Shown: piece by piece, positions 11,255 through 18,516 of the stretch
Position numbering within the stretch: the first letter of the stretch is position 1
Layout: each line of letters starts with the position of its first letter
Notes under the pieces: model-generated
Told to the model about the DNA's origin: nothing
Seen by the model: only the letters and a program-made list of their open reading frames with translations
The model's database searches: none
Source: Haemophilus parainfluenzae
GTDB taxonomy: Bacteria; Pseudomonadota; Gammaproteobacteria; Enterobacterales; Pasteurellaceae
DNA: 64,000 nt
Direction of reading: 5' to 3'
Assembly (NCBI RefSeq): GCF_014931375.1
Contig: NZ_CP063117.1
Span: forward strand, 1,945,891-2,009,890
Program-made: the position numbers and the translations under genes

Positions 11255-11436
11255 TGCAGCGGTATGCTGGAGGCAGGAATCATGCGGCCTTTCAGACCCA
11301 CTTCCCAATTTTTTTGGAAGGTTAAGGAGTTGGCTCTTGATTTGAGCAAATAATGAGCAGATTGCATGTTTTTTTCCTTTCTAAACCAATCGAAAGTGCG
11401 GTCTATTTTACCGCTATTTTTTTATTTTTTCTAGCT
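11255..11436 (-). promoter_or_regulatory. Leader of CRISPR array 1
   Basis: The first 100 bp after the last repeat (11255-11354) are identical to the flank of array 2 (16473-16572), and similarity continues at a lower level up to the cas2 remnant. The block holds an inverted repeat (CTTCCC...TTTGGAAG near 11301-11325) and one uptake signal. Shared non-spacer sequence at the same end of both arrays, opposite the decayed repeats, identifies it as the leader. No convincing -35/-10 pair was found in it. Confidence 0.85.
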
Positions 11437-11463
11437 TTAGAATATCAGCCTTATTGGTAAAAT
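11437..11463 (-). pseudogene. Remnant of the 3' end of cas2
   Basis: Nine codons on the minus strand, ending in TAA at 11437, align with the last nine codons of the cas2 gene at 16652. The preserved pattern is LP-x-x-L-x-stop. The flanking CTAGC and leader sequences match too. Upstream of this, from 11464 to 11670, the similarity stops and no gene is seen. It suggests array 1 once abutted a cas2 gene. Confidence 0.6.
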
Positions 11464-11670
11464 TGAAAATAACTTATTGAAATACTTTATTAAAATATAA
11501 ACCAGATAAAGAAAATGCCTTAAGGCAAGAAATTGAAAATGATGCGTGATATATAGAAATCAATTGATGGGGACTTTGTAAGGCTTGTAGATTTTGGTTG
11601 AAGATTTAGATGTTACCCTCACACTTTCAAATAAAGTGCGGTCAAAAATAATAGGGGTTTCAGCATTTAT

Positions 11671-12531
11671 TTACCACTCGGCTAATAAATGCTTGCAACA
11701 TCCCTTACAAGGTTGAAACCCTGCTAATTCTAAAATATGCAAAGGAATATCCGCGCCTTCTTTAAAAAGCTTTTGGAAATAAAAATTAAGAATGCGCGCA
11801 TAAATCTGCTTACGCTCTTGCTGGATAGTCGTAATCATGGCACGCTCTTCCTCTGATAAAACCTCTGAATTCTGGCGATAATAAGCCGAACGAACCTCTC
11901 TTGGTTTGCACTTGGATACTCTAGTACTAAAACGATCAATCATTTCTTGAATGTTGATTGCTTCTTTTTCAAAATCAAGGGTGTGATTAAACTCTACCAC
12001 TTCTGAATTGTCGTAGTTTGTTCTACTGAAATGATGCATCTCCAAATCAACAAGTTCTTCGGATAAATTAAATTTTTCTTGTAATAGGCGACAAAAAACA
12101 ATTGGTGCAACCTTATTTTCAGTACGGCCGTAACGATCCTTATGTGCTAAAAAATAAGTACGATATTCTTCACGACGTGACTCTGGGCAGGATTCTGGAA
12201 TTAAAAAATTCTCAAAATCGCTCGATAACAAATTACACTTTTTATGTGAATGAAATGCGGGTAGCACAATTTTTTCAACCCATTTTTTTTGCTCAGCATT
12301 ACAACGTGCAATCTGGACTTCAGTTGCAACAAATTTAATATCTTTAACAAGTTTATCCGCAATAACTAATGCTCGCGCTTCATCCTTTGTAAAGAAATGA
12401 AGATCGAGATCAAAACTCGCTAAGCGGTATTCTGAATAATAGTTATCATAAGCCTCTGCATAATTCATTGGCAGATCCAAATATAATGCACCTAATAATT
12501 TACCAAAATTGTGATTTGTTAAATAATACAT
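11671..12531 (-). CDS. Unknown protein of the inter-array cassette (286 aa)
   Basis: I do not recognise this protein. It is soluble-looking, with no signal peptide or membrane segment. It is rich in charged residues, with a long helical stretch near residues 225-265 (LSEEERAMITTIQQERKQIY). Near the C-terminus it has a Cys cluster CKGCCKHL that could bind a metal. It lies between the two CRISPR arrays on the same strand as all cas genes. Its promoter has the palindrome-27-bp-TATTAT layout seen before the cas operons, so it is probably expressed with them. RBS TAGGAG lies six bases before the ATG. The function is unknown; a DNA-related or defence role is only inferred from context. Confidence 0.8.
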   Translation of the reverse strand: MYYLTNHNFGKLLGALYLDLPMNYAEAYDNYYSEYRLASFDLDLHFFTKDEARALVIADKLVKDIKFVATEVQIARCNAEQKKWVEKIVLPAFHSHKKCNLLSSDFENFLIPESCPESRREEYRTYFLAHKDRYGRTENKVAPIVFCRLLQEKFNLSEELVDLEMHHFSRTNYDNSEVVEFNHTLDFEKEAINIQEMIDRFSTRVSKCKPREVRSAYYRQNSEVLSEEERAMITTIQQERKQIYARILNFYFQKLFKEGADIPLHILELAGFQPCKGCCKHLLAEW

Positions 12532-12559
12532 ATTAACTCCTAATAATTAACTTATGCTT

Positions 12560-12604
12560 ATAATAAAAGAATTAAAAATAAATCGAGTGAATTACAAATT
12601 TGTA
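12560..12604 (-). promoter_or_regulatory. CRISPR-regulon promoter P1 (for the 286-aa gene)
   Basis: Perfect palindrome TACAAATTTGTA at 12593-12604, then 27 bp, then the -10 box TATTAT at 12565-12560 on the minus strand. There is no -35-like hexamer at the expected place. The palindrome directly abuts the stop of the next gene upstream (12605). Confidence 0.8.
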
Positions 12605-12967
12605 TTAATGAGAAAGACTCACTTGTCTCATTAATTCTTTAAAATCATTTGTTTTCGACACAGCTTTTACTGGCACAACGCAATGCTCAAAATAAGCTGT
12701 AACATCATAGCCAAAGCCTTCCGGCTCAGATGCTTCTAGCTCTTCATCGGTAATATAACGACCATATTCACGATTTAATTTATGACGTAATGCATCTAAG
12801 TTATGGATCCACTTTTTCCCATTGAGAATAAAGTAGCGTTGATTATAAGAACGTGAGTGAAATACTTCTTTGTAACCTAAAGAAATAGCAAGTAATTCAC
12901 TTGAAGTGTAAGGAAGAGAATAACCACCTTTTAAATAATGATTAGTATTTTGTTGAATATTTAACAT
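12605..12967 (-). CDS. Unknown protein of the inter-array cassette (120 aa)
   Basis: I do not recognise this protein. It has no signal peptide or membrane segment. Noticeable features are an aromatic-rich first half (YNQRYFILNGKKWIHNL), a basic helix LDALRHKLNREYGRYITDEEL and an acidic stretch ASEPEGFGYD. RBS AAGGAGAG precedes the ATG. It has its own copy of the palindrome promoter and lies between the arrays on the same strand as the cas genes. It is a candidate accessory or anti-phage protein, or cargo of a mobile element. A small DNA-binding protein is also possible, but I see no clear helix-turn-helix. Confidence 0.75.
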   Translation of the reverse strand: MLNIQQNTNHYLKGGYSLPYTSSELLAISLGYKEVFHSRSYNQRYFILNGKKWIHNLDALRHKLNREYGRYITDEELEASEPEGFGYDVTAYFEHCVVPVKAVSKTNDFKELMRQVSLSH

Positions 12968-12993
12968 GATTCTCTCCTTGTTTTGATAAAGGC

Positions 12994-13038
12994 ATCATAA
13001 CAAGCAGAGCATTTAAAAGAGGAAATTACAAAATTGTA
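12994..13038 (-). promoter_or_regulatory. CRISPR-regulon promoter P2 (for the 120-aa gene)
   Basis: On the minus strand, the palindrome TACAATTTTGTA (13038-13027, one central change from the consensus) is followed by 27 bp and the -10 box TATGAT (12999-12994). There is no good -35. Confidence 0.75.
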
Positions 13039-13043
13039 AAAAT

Positions 13044-13065
13044 AAAAGTGGGTTTCCCCACTTTT
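13044..13065 (-). terminator. Terminator of the ssb-helicase unit
   Basis: AAAAGTGGG (13044-13052) pairs with CCCACTTTT (13057-13065), and on the minus strand it is followed by ATTTTT. It sits right after the helicase stop and right before promoter P2. Confidence 0.8.
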
Positions 13066-13067
13066 TA

Positions 13068-14552
13068 TTAGATGAAATGAACTTGATTTTTCGCTCGAGT
13101 AATCGCAACGTATAACAGTTGATAATACAGCTCTAAATCAATATTTTTCGCAGCGGCAAAATCTGAAGTATAAACAAATGAAGAATCTAGCGTGGTACCT
13201 TGTGTTTTATGCACGGTTGAGGCGAAAATAGATTTTGTCGAAATAAAAAAGACGCGATCTTTCCACCAATAATGCCACATAAAACCGGCTTCTTGCCCTT
13301 TCAATAAACCTTGCCGTTTTGCAATTTTTAGTTGCAATGCTTCAAATGAAAGCGCTTTTTTAAACTCTTCATATTGTTTTTCATCAGGGATGATATTTAA
13401 TTTCACCAATCTATCTTTCTGCTCATCATCATATAAAATGCGAACCTCAATCTCAGCATAATTCACAGAAAGATTTTGTTTACTAAAATTAAAACAAAAA
13501 TTTTTATTTTTTTCTTGAATAGTCACAACTTCTAAAATCTCACCATTACTAATCATCACCTTTTTAATATCATCCGGATCTCTTACTGGCTCCTGTAAGA
13601 TTAAATATTCTCCTACAATTAAAGGTTCATTCGTTTTATGAATTTGCTGACGAATATAGCGATTAATCTCATTCACCTTATTATTCGTAAATGCCAAAAT
13701 ACGGCAATCCAGTGCATCTTTAGCCGAATGAACTCGTTCTAAATAAGCATCTGCAAATGCTTTTATCGAATGATATTGAATAATACCAACACCTTTTGAA
13801 GACATTTCTGGGGTTAATGTATCACGCTGCATTAAACGAATTTCTTCACTTTGTTTAATAATCGGTGAGCCAATAGATTGTCGCATCACCCCACTTAAAT
13901 GCACTTGGCAAAATGCGCTATCCGTGAAGAAACGTGATTTCTCTACTATTTTGTGATCTTCTTGATATACTGGTGGAAGCTGATAAGGATCGCCAATACC
14001 GATAATTTTTACATGCTCGGGGATAACTTCTTTCATATGAGTAAAGACTTGAGAATCTACCATTGAAACTTCATCAATAATTAAAAATAAAGTCTCCCTC
14101 TCTTCATGATTACTTTCTAAAGTCGTCACATCGTCATTTAACTCAAATACAGCAATAGATTTACTCCGTGGAATAAAATGTAATTTATCCTCCTCTTCTT
14201 CAGGTTTTAAGTCTAAAAGGCTATGCAGTGTCACACAGCCAAAACCACCCAAGCTTTTACTCAGTACACGTTTAGCTTGATGGGTTGAGGCCGCGGCATA
14301 GACTGAATCCGGGTAAAGTGACACTAGAATATCTTTCAAGATCCCCGCTAAATAACTTTTCCCACTACCCGCAGCACCTTGTAAACAAACATGCTTTGGT
14401 GTTTCTTCTAAAATATAGAGCATTTGCCATAAAGCCTCCTCTTGGGACGGAGAACAACTTTGAATTTTGTTTAAAAGGTTACTATATTGTTGTGGTTTCA
14501 ATTTCTCTTTTAATCTTTGTTCAATCGTTAATTTTTTTTCTTGATACTGCAT
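13068..14552 (-). CDS. SF1B RecD/Dda-like DNA helicase of the inter-array cassette
   Basis: This is a superfamily 1 helicase of about 494 residues. Walker A is QGAAGSGKSYLAG (about residue 60) and Walker B is LFLIIDEVSMVD. Motif III is GDPYQLPPV, and a C-terminal UvrD_C_2 region carries STVHKTQGTTLDSS and LLYVAITRAKNQVHF. Such RecD2/Dda-type enzymes move 5' to 3' on single-stranded DNA. The likely start is the ATG at 14552, with AGAAGG nine bases upstream. A TTG at 14579 would overlap ssb by 13 bp. It is coupled to ssb under promoter P3, so the two products probably act together on single-stranded DNA. Whether this supports spacer acquisition, interference or an unrelated element is not known. 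Confidence 0.9.
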   Translation of the reverse strand: MQYQEKKLTIEQRLKEKLKPQQYSNLLNKIQSCSPSQEEALWQMLYILEETPKHVCLQGAAGSGKSYLAGILKDILVSLYPDSVYAAASTHQAKRVLSKSLGGFGCVTLHSLLDLKPEEEEDKLHFIPRSKSIAVFELNDDVTTLESNHEERETLFLIIDEVSMVDSQVFTHMKEVIPEHVKIIGIGDPYQLPPVYQEDHKIVEKSRFFTDSAFCQVHLSGVMRQSIGSPIIKQSEEIRLMQRDTLTPEMSSKGVGIIQYHSIKAFADAYLERVHSAKDALDCRILAFTNNKVNEINRYIRQQIHKTNEPLIVGEYLILQEPVRDPDDIKKVMISNGEILEVVTIQEKNKNFCFNFSKQNLSVNYAEIEVRILYDDEQKDRLVKLNIIPDEKQYEEFKKALSFEALQLKIAKRQGLLKGQEAGFMWHYWWKDRVFFISTKSIFASTVHKTQGTTLDSSFVYTSDFAAAKNIDLELYYQLLYVAITRAKNQVHFI

Positions 14553-14566
14553 ATCATTAAACCTTC

Positions 14567-15031
14567 TTAAAATGGCCAATCTTTTTCATCTGAACCATCA
14601 AGGAATGGATCATCGCTATGATGTTTATTTAAATAATTTGATGTCGGCTTCTCTTGATTTACCGATGGAATAGATGGGTCAATCTGATTATTTTCCGCCT
14701 TACTTCCTAGCATTTCCAAATAACTACCAATAATTTCTGTCACATAATGAGTTTGCCCTTTCTCATCTTGCCATTGACGTGTTTTCAGTTTCCCCTCAAC
14801 ATAAACTTTTGATCCTTTACGTAAATATTGACCTGCAATATCGGCTAATCGACGATAAAGCACAATGCGGTGCCATTCGGTATTTTCACGTTTTTCCTGC
14901 GTATTTTTATCCACCCAGCTTTCAGATGTCGCCACACTTAAATTAGCAACCGTATCACCATTTTGCATCGCCCGAATTTCTGGTGCATTCCCCAAGTTAC
15001 CAATAATAATTACTTTATTAATTCCAGCCAT
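14567..15031 (-). CDS. ssb: Single-stranded DNA-binding protein of the inter-array cassette
   Basis: This SSB has 154 residues with an OB fold at 1-110 ([20 protein letters not shown], then [20 protein letters not shown]). A disordered linker and an acidic tip ending EKDWPF follow; the usual bacterial ending is DDDIPF. I prefer the ATG at 15031, six bases after GAGGGA, over the ATG at 15037. The chromosomal ssb lies next to uvrA in Haemophilus, so this is an extra, accessory copy of the plasmid/ICE kind. It is the first gene of the unit with the helicase, behind palindrome promoter P3. Confidence 0.93.
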   Translation of the reverse strand: MAGINKVIIIGNLGNAPEIRAMQNGDTVANLSVATSESWVDKNTQEKRENTEWHRIVLYRRLADIAGQYLRKGSKVYVEGKLKTRQWQDEKGQTHYVTEIIGSYLEMLGSKAENNQIDPSIPSVNQEKPTSNYLNKHHSDDPFLDGSDEKDWPF

Positions 15032-15172
15032 TTTCATTCCCTCATATTTTTTAATTAGAACAATTTTTATGTGCCAATAATTGCTTAATTCTCTATTTTT
15101 TCTGTATAAATTCTTAACAAATTAAATTAGTGCTCAACCCTCTGAGCTAAAAATCAATTACTGACGCTGTGA

Positions 15173-15217
15173 ATTATAAAAAAGTAATAGATAGAAAGGT
15201 GAAAATGCAAATTTGTA
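15173..15217 (-). promoter_or_regulatory. CRISPR-regulon promoter P3 (for ssb-helicase)
   Basis: On the minus strand, TACAAATTTGCA (15217-15206, one change at the edge) is followed by 27 bp and a perfect -10 box TATAAT (15178-15173). The leader before ssb is about 135 nt long and holds no ORF that I trust. Confidence 0.78.
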
Positions 15218-15233
15218 AAAATGAAAGGAAATA

Positions 15234-15282
15234 AAAAGTGCGGTCAATTTCCAATTTATATTGAAAACTAACCGCACTTTAG
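15234..15282. repeat. Inverted pair of uptake signals at the end of array 2
   Basis: AAAGTGCGGT and ACCGCACTTT face each other about 30 bp apart, between promoter P3 and the decayed last repeat of array 2. They could act as a weak terminator for the array transcript, but the loop is long. Confidence 0.6.
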
Positions 15283-15284
15283 CG

Positions 15285-16472
15285 ATATACATCCCTTTAA
15301 AACAGGGCAATGTCTTTCGACTTATGAAAATGAGTGCAAGTCAAATTACAGACGAGGTCTCAATCCCTTTCGAACAGGGCGATGTCTTTCGACAACGTGC
15401 AAGGTATTAGTATGACAATCTCCAAGGAGTCTCAATCCCTTTCGATCAGGGCAATGTCTTTCGACAACGTGCAAGGTATTAGTATGACAATCTCCAAGGA
15501 GTCTCAATCCCTTTCGATCAGGGCAATGTCTTTCGACCAAAGAAGCAGGCAAAGGCTTCTTCAAACGTCTACAGTCTCAATCCCTTTCGAGCAGGGCGAT
15601 GTCTTTCGACAACAACAGCTGGGCAAGGTGGATTTGTCACACTGTCTCAATCCCTTTCGAACAGGGCAATGTCTTTCGACTAAACCACCATGAAAACTTT
15701 GTTAAAGCAATCGAGTCTCAATCCCTTTCGAACAGGGCTATGTCTTTCGACGACTTAGCAACTTCAACTGTAACCGCACTTGCAACGTCTCAATCCCTTT
15801 CGAGCAGGGCGATGTCTTTCGACATGGTGAGGGTGAAGACGCAGTTGAGCGTTTTGTGTCTCAATCCCTTTCGAGCAGGGCAATGTCTTTCGACCAATGG
15901 ATCGCGAGTGGTTAGCCAACTATCAAAAGCGTCTCAATCCCTTTCGAACAGGGCTATGTCTTTCGACAATAAAATGAGATACGCAATTATAAATAAAAAG
16001 TACGGAGTCTCAATCCCTTTCGAACAGGGCTATGTCTTTCGACTAAATCTACATACCAGAAGGCAATAAAACAGCATTGTCTCAATCCCTTTCGAACAGG
16101 GCTATGTCTTTCGACGAAGGCTTAGAAAGCTATGCAACAGAATGGCGTAAAGTCTCAATCCCTTTCGAACAGGGCTATGTCTTTCGACACTAATAAGGCT
16201 AAAGAGAGTGGATTAACTGAAGGTCTCAATCCCTTTCGAACAGGGCTATGTCTTTCGACATTTCAAGGTAATTAAAATCAATGCCTGTTTTATCTGTCTC
16301 AATCCCTTTCGAACAGGGCGATGTCTTTCGACGGCAGGTTTGGGACTATTACGGAGCTTATTGTCTCAATCCCTTTCGAACAGGGCGATGTCTTTCGACC
16401 TACGTGGCTAAGATTAGATTCGGTGTTTACACCGTGTCTCAATCCCTTTCGAACAGGGCGATGTCTTTCGAC
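15285..16472 (-). CRISPR. CRISPR array 2: 17 repeats, 16 spacers (type III-A)
   Basis: This array uses the same 37-bp repeat family as array 1. Copies start at 15285 (decayed), 15357, 15429, 15501, 15574, 15644, 15715, 15787, 15858, 15931, 16007, 16079, 16152, 16223, 16296, 16363 and 16436. Spacers are 30-39 bp. Spacers 15394-15428 and 15466-15500 are identical. Repeats vary at two positions in the middle (GAG/GAA/GAT before CAGGG, and CGATG/CAATG/CTATG after it), in blocks along the array. The leader lies to the right, next to cas2-cas1-cas2, so the array is read leftward with crRNA tag ATTGAGAC. Confidence 0.98.
15773..15781 (-). repeat. Uptake signal inside a CRISPR spacer
   Basis: The spacer at 15752-15786 contains a perfect ACCGCACTT. 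This spacer was therefore taken from DNA that itself carries the Pasteurellaceae uptake signal. Confidence 0.85.
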
Positions 16473-16651
16473 TGCAGCGGTATGCTGGAGGCAGGAATCA
16501 TGCGGCCTTTCAGACCCACTTCCCAATTTTTTTGGAAGGTTAAGGAGTTGGCTCTTGATTTGAGCAAATAATAAACAATTTGCATACTTTTCCTTTCTAA
16601 ATCAATCAAAAGTGCGGTCTATTTTACCGCTATTTTTGATTTTTTCTAGCA
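16473..16651 (-). promoter_or_regulatory. Leader of CRISPR array 2
   Basis: The first 100 bp (16473-16572) are identical to the leader of array 1. The outer part, up to the cas2 stop codon, is similar but diverged. It contains an inverted repeat around CCCAATTTTTTTGG and one uptake signal that can form a small hairpin (AGCGGT...ACCGC on the minus strand), which may end the cas2-cas1-cas2 transcript. Direct contact with cas2 fits an active acquisition end. Confidence 0.85.
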
Positions 16652-16942
16652 TTATAATGTCAAGCTTGTTGGCAAGGCTGTCCAAATAATACCTTCTGGC
16701 AAACTTGATTTTCCTAGTCGCCATTGTGTTGTATTGGTAGGCAAAGGATAAACTCTTAAATCATCCTCTTTCTTATTAAAGATTAACATAATTTCAGCCA
16801 AACATTGTTTGAGCAATTTCTCTGAGCCATCTAATAAAAAAATGCTGTATTGAATTGGCGTCGCATAATGTGTCATTTTACGATAAATTCGTTGCAATCT
16901 TTTGGGATCTGAAATGTCATAACCAATTAAATATTGAGCCAT
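16652..16942 (-). CDS. cas2: CRISPR-associated endonuclease Cas2 (leader-proximal copy)
   Basis: Cas2 bridges two Cas1 dimers in the spacer integrase. The 96-residue protein starts MAQYLIGYDISDPKRLQRIYR, with the conserved YDISD strand, and has the typical ferredoxin-like size. It ends at the array 2 leader. It is the third gene of cas2-cas1-cas2, 35 bp after cas1. A nine-codon copy of its 3' end remains beside array 1. A second, divergent Cas2 lies upstream of cas1. Confidence 0.95.
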   Translation of the reverse strand: MAQYLIGYDISDPKRLQRIYRKMTHYATPIQYSIFLLDGSEKLLKQCLAEIMLIFNKKEDDLRVYPLPTNTTQWRLGKSSLPEGIIWTALPTSLTL

Positions 16943-16977
16943 GCTTTACTCCTAAAATTGGAAAATAATGTCTTGCA

Positions 16978-18030
16978 TCATAGTTTGTTGATTAAATGAT
17001 TAAAGTAATAGCGTTCTAACAAAGTTTGCCATTGTTTTTCATGAAAACCTGAAAAATGCTGCAAATCACTCTCACGGCGTTGAGGTGAACTGACAAAATC
17101 AGCTTGTTTGATAAGGCTCACAAAATCAAGGCTGTTTTCAGTTAACATTTTGCGCCAATTTCCGACCGCACTTTCATAAGCTTTATAAAACTGCACTCGT
17201 CCTGTTTTACCTAAAAAGCAACCTTCTTGTGTTGTTGAGAAATATTCTTCTCTTAAGATTTCTTTTCGAAATAAACCTAAACACCAGTTATCAATTAAAG
17301 GGCGAAGAGGTTCAATGAGATCGCAGGCAAGTGATTCACGAGAAAAATCAAGTGCGTGATAAAAACCAATATAAGGATCTAACCCTGCACCATAGATAGC
17401 TAACACGGCTTCACTATGGATAAGTGTATATGTTAAAGAAAGAAGAGCATTAAAAGGATCTCTTGGTGGGCGACGATTTCGTCCTTGAAATCGCAAAGCT
17501 GGCGGCAAGTAAAGACTTAAAGCGGTAAAATAGACAGAAGCGGCTCGACCTTCAATTCCTCGCAACGAGGCAAGGTTGGTTTGTTCATTAATTTTTCGAA
17601 TGAGAGAATCCATTTCTGTCGCTTTTTCAGCTAACATACTTCTCTTCTCTGCTCGCGCATTGCTCGCTTGCCATAGCCAATTTTTCTGTGTCACCAATTT
17701 TAGTAACATCAGTTTTTTCGAGAAGGCTAAACAAAATGGTTCATTTTTGGCGAGCTCATATTGGCTGAGTCGTCGAAATGCATCGTTATGAGGTTGAGCC
17801 AGAAAAAGCGTCGGTGTATTTTTTCTGCCTGAAAGAAAGATAATTCCAATGCCTTTCTCGCCTAATTTAGCGAGTAAAGAAGCTTGCACAGTAACATCAC
17901 TTTTTAAATAAATTCGCTCAATCGGTGCGAGTGGAATGGTTCCTATGCGTTCACCATTTTCATAACACACAAGAGCTTCACCACTTAATTTAAGTTCAGT
18001 ACCTTTTCTATCAATATACAAACTAGACAT
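16978..18030 (-). CDS. cas1: CRISPR-associated endonuclease/integrase Cas1
   Basis: Cas1 is the metal-dependent integrase that inserts new spacers at the leader. The protein has 350 residues. Likely catalytic residues are E160 (SLRGIEGRAASVYF), H225 (IGFYHALDFSRESLACDLIE) and E240. The core YxxLxxxE-like region NALLSLTYTLIHSEAVLAIYGAGLDP is present. It is not fused to a reverse transcriptase or to Cas6. It lies between two cas2 genes (11 bp and 35 bp gaps). One uptake signal lies inside it (near 17164), the only perfect one seen between the leader and norB. Confidence 0.97.
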   Translation of the reverse strand: MSSLYIDRKGTELKLSGEALVCYENGERIGTIPLAPIERIYLKSDVTVQASLLAKLGEKGIGIIFLSGRKNTPTLFLAQPHNDAFRRLSQYELAKNEPFCLAFSKKLMLLKLVTQKNWLWQASNARAEKRSMLAEKATEMDSLIRKINEQTNLASLRGIEGRAASVYFTALSLYLPPALRFQGRNRRPPRDPFNALLSLTYTLIHSEAVLAIYGAGLDPYIGFYHALDFSRESLACDLIEPLRPLIDNWCLGLFRKEILREEYFSTTQEGCFLGKTGRVQFYKAYESAVGNWRKMLTENSLDFVSLIKQADFVSSPQRRESDLQHFSGFHEKQWQTLLERYYFNHLINKL

Positions 18031-18041
18031 ATTTCCACCTT

Positions 18042-18326
18042 TCAGATCAGTAAAAATGGGGATATTGATTGCAATGTCGCCTTGCCAAATAGCTGCGGCT
18101 CTACATTATCTGGAATACGAAAAATAAAAACTCTATCCTCTAATGGCTCTATTAGTTCATTCACCTCTTGCTTGAATCGTTCCATTTCATGTTCAGTAAG
18201 CCAACATTCATAGAAAGATTTTTGCCCTCCAATAGCATAGGTTTCGACTTTTTTGTGAGCTTGATAAAGTCGTTTATGATCAGAAATATCGTAAGCAATA
18301 AGATATTTATGGCGGGTGGTTTGCAT
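18042..18326 (-). CDS. cas2: Second Cas2 protein upstream of cas1
   Basis: This 94-residue protein (KYLIAYDISDHKRLYQAHKKVETYA) keeps the N-terminal YDISD motif of Cas2. It ends with the family-like pattern VFIFRIPDNVEPQLFGKA. It is clearly different in sequence from the leader-proximal Cas2, so it is not a recent tandem copy. It is the first full-size gene after promoter P4. It could form a mixed complex with the other Cas2, or have a separate nuclease or regulatory role. Confidence 0.92.
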   Translation of the reverse strand: MQTTRHKYLIAYDISDHKRLYQAHKKVETYAIGGQKSFYECWLTEHEMERFKQEVNELIEPLEDRVFIFRIPDNVEPQLFGKATLQSISPFLLI

Positions 18327-18362
18327 CTTTTCTCCGTATCAATATGGAAAATATTGATGGGA

Positions 18363-18422
18363 TTATTCATCCCAATACCATTGTTGGTTTTCTAAATATT
18401 GCATAACTTCTTCTAAAACCAT
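18363..18422 (-). CDS. Possible 19-aa leader peptide before cas2-cas1-cas2
   Basis: A short frame, MVLEEVMQYLENQQWYWDE, starts at 18422 with GAGG nine bases before the ATG, about 35 bp downstream of the P4 start site. It ends about 35 bp before cas2. The peptide has two Trp and no recognised homologue. It could be a translated leader or chance. Nothing else was seen in this gap. Confidence 0.3.
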   Translation of the reverse strand: MVLEEVMQYLENQQWYWDE

Positions 18423-18462
18423 TATTAATACCTCTTATCCAATGAATTGTTGGAATGAGGTT

Positions 18463-18507
18463 ATTATAGATACAGAATAAAAATGAGGGATGAAATACAA
18501 ATTTGTA
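18463..18507 (-). promoter_or_regulatory. CRISPR-regulon promoter P4 (for cas2-cas1-cas2)
   Basis: Perfect palindrome TACAAATTTGTA (18496-18507), then 27 bp, then a perfect -10 box TATAAT (18468-18463) on the minus strand. No -35-like hexamer. Confidence 0.85.
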
Positions 18508-18516
18508 TAAAAAGAA

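Noticed and set aside
10490..11345. Several open frames across CRISPR array 1 with repeated motifs such as NPFRAGRCLST and ERHRPARKGLR
   Set aside because: They are translations of the 37-bp repeats, whose sequence happens to lack stops in some frames. No RBS or protein family supports them.
11671..15031. Transposon or integron ends around the four-gene cassette
   Set aside because: I found no transposase, integrase, terminal inverted repeat or target-site duplication at the borders. The shared sequence is leader and repeat only.
15334..16571. Open frames across CRISPR array 2 (QSLSNRAMSFD and similar repeats)
   Set aside because: Same reason: repeat-driven reading frames, not genes.
16473..16572. 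The 100 bp after each array as a shared first spacer plus a degenerate repeat
   Set aside because: No repeat-like sequence borders it on the far side, and the identity runs beyond spacer length into the cas2 flank, so it is better read as the leader.
16561..16620. A seventh copy of the palindrome promoter in the array 2 leader (TGCAAATTGTTT)
   Set aside because: It matches only 8 of 12 bases, has no -10 at 27 bp and is not kept in the leader of array 1.
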